Assembly: GCA_050084985.1 (NCBI GenBank) | Contig: JBITNC010000001.1 | Location: 35,216,001 to 35,280,000, forward strand | Length of the DNA: 64,000 nt | Origin: Nageia nagi | Lineage: Eukaryota; Pinophyta | Reading direction: 5' to 3' | In this document: positions 57,615-64,000 of the stretch, in pieces | Layout of the letters: each line of letters opens with the position of its first letter | Position numbering within the stretch: the first letter of the stretch is position 1 | Made by a program: the position numbers and the translations under genes | The notes under the pieces: model-generated | Databases searched by the model: none | Seen by the model: the letters and a program-made list of their open reading frames with translations, nothing else | Told to the model about the DNA's origin: nothing

Positions 57615-59499
57615 TGTATTGCTACTCCAATTTTCACCAACTAACACCACTAAATTTTAAGACCTTTTTTTTTATTCATTGGATTCTCAAGTTTTACTAT
57701 TTACAACATATATCCCATAGGGTTTACATTTTGATATATTAACAACTTTATTTAGAATTTATCATTTCTTTCTAAGTACAAGGGTTCATTCATCAAGCAT
57801 TCCTATCCTTGCTTACAAGTGTATACTCCTAATGATCATACCCTTGTTTTATTTGGACTTATTTACCATATCCTTAATCTTGAGAAGGTGTACTTGTTAT
57901 TTTGTAAAGGTTTAATAATGCTAGTTTAAGTGCCAATCAATGTTCGAGATAACTTACTATTTAGATCCCATAACAATCTCAAGTATCCTACATTATTTCC
58001 CAAAGTATTTATCCCATTCTACTCCTAAGGGTCCCTAAAGTTTTCCAAATGATCCTAAATTTGGGTCCTTAAGACTAATATGGAATCCTTTTCTAAAACA
58101 TTGGAATGATAGTGGATTTATTTGGGGTTCTTATTTATTAACAATCTTTAAGACCATTGTACAAGCAATTGAGACACATTCATTTGGTCCTTATAAATTT
58201 AATTGATCGATTTCTATAACTTGCAAATAAATAAAATTCATAACCCACTTTGGTTTCATATGTGATTTCATGTACTTAGGTGGCATTTTTTTTTACCCTA
58301 TTTCCCCACTTTATTCATCAATATACTATCTAACCCATAAACTCATTAAATCTAAAAGTTAACAATTCATTCACCAAGAAGGTAGTTTCTGATTCTAAGT
58401 CCAATTAGGTTTTATTATTTAAAATTTTATCATTAATATCTTGACCTTAATATATAAAAAATCTATATTTATCAATCCCATTATGGGTTCCATTTATACC
58501 CATTTTAATCCCAACCTGAAATTTTCCAAATGATCCAAATTATCATTTGGAACCTTTGTAGTTTAAATTTAGGATTGTTTCTAAGTTTGTTCAGATATTT
58601 TTGTATTTTATTAGGAATTAATAACCTAAAAAAATCTACTTATTTATAATTTTAGTAAAATCATCTACTTAAATTGATTTATACTATCCACTATAATCAT
58701 GAAATAAAACTATTAATTCCTCCTCCTATTCATGTAATCATAGCATCAAACTGTCATAATATTATTCTCAATAAAAAAGGATAAATTATTAATCATTTAT
58801 ATACTAAAACAAATTCATTGAAATACAACTCATCTAATTTCCATTTACCATATTATCATGACATAAATACAAATCACCTTTAATGAATTAATATAATACA
58901 ACCATTTAATCATTAATGGGATCCTTTTGATAAATCATACTATTTAATATCCAATAAGTTTGTAATTCAAATTTGTTCATATCTTATAGTTTTGACATTG
59001 TATCAATCATCGAACATCTCTATTAATCTTCATGCAATGAGCATCAAAAATCCCTTTGGAACTTGGTGGGTGGATCAAGTAATAGGAGGAAGAGGATCAG
59101 GATACCCTTTTTAAACTAGACCATTATGCAAATGAATTTAACTATGACCTCAAGAAAAATTATTTTCTTTCCTTGGTCAATGTACATTAATATATTATTA
59201 ATCTATCTTAATTAATTAAATCATTATAATAAGGTCTTGGATACCTTAATAATTAATTAATGAAATTGGTACTATTTGAATTATTTTACTAAAATTATAC
59301 CAATATCATAATCTCAAAAACCATAATTTATTACTACAAGATTCTAAAGACTTCTTGAATTATTATTAAAAATATTAAACATACTTATCACCTCATTAGA
59401 TACTAATTAGTCTAATTGATAACTAGATAATAATAAGAAAACATATTTTTATTACTTCATCTTTCTTCACTTTCAATGAATTTAATAATATTTCTTTAC

Positions 59500-60380
59500 T
59501 AAAATCATATTAGGACTTTAATAAAATTCAAATTAAAATAAATTCATTAATATCTAACTAAAGGCATAAGAAGAAATATTTGAATAGTCTCCTTAAAATA
59601 TCATAAAATACATAATACAATTTGTACATGAAATTTTCTACCCCTACATCTAAATAAAAACAAATGAATATCCGACTCCTTTAGTTTTTAAAGAAAAATC
59701 ATTGTATCAACCTTTGAATAAATAACCACTATGTCTCTTCAAAGTGTACAACACTTTAGTCAACAATTAATGAAAACTTTATCATTATAATAGAATCATA
59801 TTATGAATTTTAATAAAATTTATGTCATTTATTAAACTTTAGCTAAAGATAAGGAGAAATATTTGACTAGTCTCTTTAAAATATTATAATATAATTTGTA
59901 CATGAAATTTTCACTCCTACATCTAAATAAAAAGAGAATAAAAAAGAAAATCCCACTCCTTTATTTTTTAAAAAAATGACATGGTACCAAATTTTAAATG
60001 AAATGACCAATATGTCTCTTCAAATGCTACAACACTTCAATCATAATTAATTATATGAAATATTATAATAAACATCATATTAGAATTTAATAAAATTTAT
60101 TGCAAAATAAATTCATTAAATTCTAGCTAAAGGTATAAGGGAAATATTTGACTAGTCTCTTTAAAATATCATAATACAATTTATATTGAAATATTTTCAC
60201 CCCATATCTAAATTAAAAAAAAAGAATAACCAAAAGAAAATTACACTCCCTTATTTTTGAAGAAAATGACATGGTAACAATCTATAAATAAAAGAACCAC
60301 TATGTCTCTGCAAATGGTTCAACACTTTAACAACCATTAATTATATGAACTTTACCAAAATTATGATAAATATCATATTA
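59500..60380. repeat. About 290-bp tandem repeat, three units, in S
   Basis: AGAAATATTTGAATAGTCTC, TAAAATATCATAA, CCTACATCTAAATAAAAA and ACTATGTCTCTTCAAA recur in order three times (unit starts about 59505, 59797, 60075). Units differ by many small changes. Confidence 0.8.
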
Positions 60381-60560
60381 AATATCTCAAAATAAGACTA
60401 ACTTTAAAAAAATGTAAAAGAATGCACCTTGACTTGAAGAGGATAGAAAGACTTCTTTTCTTCATGTAACTCTGCACCAAGCTTGAGAATAACCAAAATA
60501 AAATGAAAATAACAAGAGATAGATAGGTAGTTGTTGTTGGTATTTTTCAATGCTCTAATC

Positions 60561-60571
60561 CTTTATTTATA
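60561..60571 (-). promoter_or_regulatory. TATA box of S
   Basis: The minus strand reads CTATAAATAAAGG. It is followed by less AT-rich sequence that could be the start of a transcript. Confidence 0.5.
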
Positions 60572-61418
60572 GCTAAAAGAGCTCAAATGTGTCCAAATGG
60601 AAATCTCTTCACACCTTCAATAATTTTGGGATAGGTTTGCTTAAAGTTGGAGATGATGGTAATGGCATTTAATACTTTGGAATCTTTTTCACTTGTTGAT
60701 AGTTTAGTACCAATTTTTATCTACACTTAACACAAAATACAAAATTATTTAGGGTTATTACTCTATTATTTTTCTAACTATTAAATTTCATGTTATACTA
60801 CAAGGAGACTTTAGTTTCTATCTAATAGTGTTTTTACTATTAGCCCTATGTGGCAATAATATGGACACTTATTTTCAACTTTTACCCTATTAAATTTATT
60901 TTTCTAACCTTATAATAATTTTTAAATTTAAATAAAGGTATATCCCCTTTTTCCCTCCATTTCAAAATTTAAATTTCAAAAATACCAAACAAGGGAAAAC
61001 ACATCTTTACCTTGATGGTCACCTTGTTCTACATAGTAAGGTTAATCCACATATGTTTGCGAACATATTTTCATTAAGAACTCAACAATCATAATAATTA
61101 TTCTACATGCATATACATTATTTATGTTTGGGTCATAGGGTGTTTCAATGATTCAACACTAATTATTTCCTCCTCTTACCCTTTTGTTCCCATCACCAAT
61201 TCACCTTTGGTTCATTGGGTCTTCATTTTCTCCTTTCATCTTGTAGTAATCTATTACCTGCATCATAAAATATCAAGGCTAGCATCAAATTGATACAAAT
61301 AATACATATTTTTAATTAAAATTTATCATCACATAGAAATAATTTAAATACAGTTTCTTTCACATCCTTGATGGTGTTCGAAGTTGACTAGTGCCATTGA
61401 GTGGGTCATTACAATTAT

Positions 61419-61640
61419 CCTACTTATGATAAGGAAATGTAAGTATTGGTTCAAGCTATTAAAAAGTGAAAACATTACTTAGTGAGGAAAGAAATAATAA
61501 TTCATACTAATTATCAACCATTAAAGTATTTACAAACTCAATCAAAATTGCAACAACTAGACACTATAGATGGATGGATTTTCTATAATAATTCTATATA
61601 GTGATCAAGTATAAGAAAGAAACATAAAATAAGGTTATTA
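61419..61640 (+). pseudogene. RNase H of E6, second part (decayed)
   Basis: The plus strand reads YPTYDKEM, LVQAIKK, KHYLVRKEIIIHTNYQPLKY and LQTQSKLQQ. The family has YxTYDKELxALVxAxxxWxHYLxxxExxIHTDHxxLKYLxxQxxLxQ. The catalytic Asp of TDH is Asn. It joins the frame that stops at 57614. Confidence 0.85.
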
Positions 61641-63050
61641 ACATGCTTTATAGACCACTTTAAATACAAATTTGATGTTATTAGTGGTATGTAATACTTA
61701 TTTTGGATTATTAACAATATGTAAACAAGGGCTAATGGGTTCCCTCTTAATGTTGAAATCTCTTCCTTTTCTGTCTAAGTCATTTTCATAAGCATATATG
61801 TAGGATCTCGACTTCAAGGAGGTGTATGAGTAGTTGTATTCATCTAGGTCCAATAATGAGATCTTGGATGATTTTCATTTGTAAAATGGACTTTTTTTAT
61901 CATTTTAATGCATTATGTGTACCTATAGGTGAAAGGATTAGACTGATTAGAGAAGCATATACTTCAAATATTGTAAACATTTTGGGGTTGAAAAGACATT
62001 ATCCAATTTGTAGAGGTATGTATATTGACCAAAGATGCAAGATCAAGTTTCCAAGTACATAATAGGGTGTTCTTTGTATTGCACTAGTAAGCCAAGTAAC
62101 AAGAAATTAGATTTCTATCAGCCACTTCTAGTACCTTCACATCCTTGAGAGTGTATTTCCATTTATTTTGTGGAAGGATTGCCTATGACTAAGAAGGGTC
62201 ATGACTAGTTATTTGTTTTTATAGATAGATTAACAAGATGTATGCTTTGATTCTATATAATAATACTATAATAAGATAATATGCTAGAAGTTTATTCTTT
62301 TCTCATGTTTAGATTCATTTTATATTACCTACTTCTATTATTTTACATAGAGATAGTAGAGTTTTGGGCAAGTTTTGGATATGTTTATGGGAAAATATGG
62401 ATACAAGGTTGAAGATGAGTAATCATTTTTATCCTCAAATGGATGGAAAAATTAAAGTGATGAATATGATAATGGCTCAACTCTTGAGAGGTTATGGTGG
62501 CAAGCATCCTAATTCTTGGTATGAACATCTTGAATTTATCCAACATTCATATAATAGGAAAATTCATTTTTCCATTAATAATATTTATTTTGAGACTTAT
62601 TTTTATTATTTACCACCTTCAGATTTTGATTATGTATTTGGATAGAAAAAAGATGAAGAAGATTCACTTGAGAAAGAAGAACAACAAGTTGAAAAGTTTT
62701 TTGAAAAGATTAGGCAAATTCATTTGAAAGTCCAAGAGCAACTTAAAACAAGCTAAGCCAAGTACAAGATGAGATATTATAAAGATATATTTAACCATAA
62801 GTTTTATGTGGAAGACCATGTTTGTTACATATTAGTAAGAAGAGATTTCAAGGACTATCTAAAAATTTGAAACCTATAAGGTATGGACCATTTGAGATTG
62901 TGGACCAAGTAAGTGAGAATGATTTTAGATTAAATCTACTAGCATATATGAACATTGTATTTAGTTGTGAATGTGGAATATTTAAAATTATATGAACCAT
63001 ATATGTTGACTAAATATGAAGTAGGTTCAAATCAGATTTTTTCATCTCTT
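61641..63050 (+). pseudogene. Integrase (decayed), E6
   Basis: The N-terminal part (61826-62062) reads LCVPIGERIRLIREAYTSNI and LGLKRHYPICRGMYIDQRCK, a damaged zinc-binding domain. The core has HRDSRVLGKFWICLWENMDTRLKMS (62345-62430, family DRDxxFxSxFWxxLxxxxGTxLxxS). FYPQMDGKIKVMN follows, where the catalytic Glu (DGQTEVxN) is Lys. LLRGYGGKHPNSWYEHLEF and SYNRKIHFSI close the core. The C-terminal KYGPFEIV block is at about 62880. Confidence 0.85.
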
Positions 63051-63099
63051 GATGACTTAACTCCTAATAGTATGAATGAACTCAAGGAGGATTCCATAT

Positions 63100-63240
63100 T
63101 GTAAAAGAGGGTTTGTGTTACAAGGAGAGGTGAGATAGAGTTGTGGTTGGTTGTATTAAAGGGAAATAAGTATAATAAATCCAAGTGTATAGAAAATTCT
63201 AGGGTTAGGGAGTTGTATCCTCATCTATTATTTATGGGAC
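63100..63240 (+). pseudogene. Chromodomain-like C-terminus of E6 integrase (decayed)
   Basis: After the integrase the frame reads VTRRGEIELWLVVLKGN, then KCIENSRVRELYPHLL. This resembles the TRRGxxxYLVKWKGxP...TWExxxxLxxxFPHL of chromodomains at the integrase end of chromoviruses. The aromatic cage cannot be assessed. A stop (TAA) lies shortly before it. Confidence 0.5.
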
Positions 63241-63249
63241 CAATATCCT

Positions 63250-63265
63250 TTGTATTAGGGAGGTA
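63250..63265 (+). other. Polypurine tract of E6
   Basis: TAGGGAGGTA just before the right LTR. Confidence 0.6.
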
Positions 63266-63972
63266 TGATCCAAATTGGATCATGCTAGGTTATTCTCTAT
63301 AGATGTAGTACTCATTCTAGAGGTATTTATGCTTAGAGATAGACCAAAGAATAAAATATAGAGTTAATTGATATACATAACCACACCACCAATGATGTGC
63401 AACACTGTTTCAAGTCATTAATGGTATGCATCTTGATGAGTTAGTAGGGGATGTTGAAGGAACATTTGCATTTTGGGAAATTGAGTAGTTTAGGATTTCA
63501 ACTAATGCCTTGGATATGTTTTTAGGATTATTTAATGGCATGTTACTCTGTTGTTTGACATGATAAAAAAATAATGGAGTTTTAATATTTTGGGATTGTA
63601 AAGATTTGAAGGAAGACCAAGATTCATTTTAGAATTTTTTTGGTTCTAAATTTGTTCTTCTTGTTGTAGGAGATTGCAGTAGTGTTATAGGATATAATAT
63701 TGCCATTAATTTGATGGTATTTCTCTTGTAATATTCATAGACAATTAGAGAAGAAGGTTGTAATTCCATGCTAGATTAGCCCACATAGGGTGAACTAGGG
63801 TATAACATTGAGTTGATCTTGTTGTATGTTTTTTGAGATTATTAGTTTGTATTTTTACTTTGTGCAATTTTGAATTTATACATAAGAAGTGGGTATAATA
63901 ATGGTGAATATTTTTTTTGTTGAAATATGTGAGGATCTGAGTATGCTATAAGCATATGATGATTAAAGATTA
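63266..63972 (+). repeat. Right LTR of E6 (707 bp)
   Basis: It begins TGATCCAAATTGGATCATG and pairs with 54053-54735. ATAAT follows. Confidence 0.85.
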
Positions 63973-63977
63973 ATAAT

Positions 63978-64000
63978 ACATAACCCTCTCCTTATTTTCA
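63978..64000 (-). pseudogene. Element G continues beyond E6
   Basis: After the duplication ATAAT, the minus strand carries the codons that precede the RNase H piece at 54047. The window ends here. Confidence 0.6.

Larger units (their letters stand above)
57615..61413 (-). mobile_element. Insert S: solo-LTR-like element (3.8 kb) in the E6 RNase H
   Basis: It begins TGTATTGC and ends CATTACA on the plus strand (TGTAATGACCCACTC on the minus strand), with ATTAT on both sides. I find no gag or pol in it and no repeat of one end at the other, so it is better read as one very long LTR left by LTR-LTR recombination than as a whole element. On the minus strand a TATA box lies about 840 bp in. Three about 290-bp units lie at 59500-60380. 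Orientation is inferred from the TATA box and the TGTAATG start. Confidence 0.65.
54053..63972 (+). mobile_element. E6: chromovirus-like Ty3/gypsy retrotransposon (decayed), carrying insert S
   Basis: LTR pair (54053-54735, 63266-63972), intact initiator Met tRNA primer site, gag with CCHC knuckle, protease, RT with YLDD, RNase H, integrase and a chromodomain-like tail, in that order, bounded by ATAAT duplications. The chromodomain-like end points to the chromovirus branch. Insert S (57615-61413) splits RNase H. All genes are broken by stops. Confidence 0.9.

Noticed and set aside
1-64000. Host genes, tRNA genes or rRNA
   Set aside because: None found by reading both strands; the only tRNA-like text is the SINE-like patch and the primer binding sites.

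Overview
This window is plant nuclear repeat DNA. I found no intact host gene, tRNA, rRNA or CRISPR array. The sequence is very AT-rich. Almost everything recognisable is a Ty3/gypsy LTR retrotransposon in some stage of decay, with many in-frame stops that look like C-to-T changes at methylated cytosines. The size of the elements, the depth of nesting and the lack of genes over 64 kb suggest a large-genome plant. A gymnosperm is plausible, but the sequence alone does not prove it.

The layout is best read as one old plus-strand element (H) cut apart by later insertions. H survives only as 10879-12134, 24437-25841, 46342-46831 and 48698-49770, and its gag-protease-RT-RNase H reading continues from piece to piece. 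Into H went: (1) minus-strand element B (5028-10878), itself cut at its far end by minus-strand element A (1-5027); (2) E4 (12135-24436, target duplication agatt), itself carrying the complete gypsy element E5 (15062-23684, target duplication ctatt); (3) the tandem element T (25842-46341); (4) a LINE ORF1-like fragment (about 46832-48697); (5) minus-strand element G (49771 to beyond 64000), which carries the chromovirus-like E6 (54053-63972, target duplication ataat), which in turn carries a 3.8 kb solo-LTR-like insert S (57615-61413, target duplication attat). The deepest stack, H-G-E6-S, has four layers.

The most interesting object is T. It has the order LTR-internal-LTR-internal-LTR, with three LTRs of 1674-1675 bp and two internal regions of 7739 and 7737 bp. 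The two internal regions are almost identical (I found one substitution and two one-base indels). LTR 2 and LTR 3 also look identical, but LTR 1 differs from both at many, mostly CpG, positions. This is what unequal recombination between the LTRs of an already aged element would leave. T carries only a Gag reading frame (about 933 codons, three internal stops shared by both copies), with a long coiled-coil N-terminal part, and no protease, RT or integrase. It would have depended on an autonomous relative; B has the same LTR start and a related Gag. Its LTRs contain a 124-bp tandem array rich in TGACGTCA-type palindromes and a 15-bp TCCGGAAC array. Its leader and 3' region carry repeated short hairpins.

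Elements H, E5 and G encode two RNase H domains, the second of the archaeal-type kind described for the plant Tat lineage. A and E6 are chromovirus-like. All coding regions found are broken. Domain calls come from reading translated motifs by eye, without a database search.
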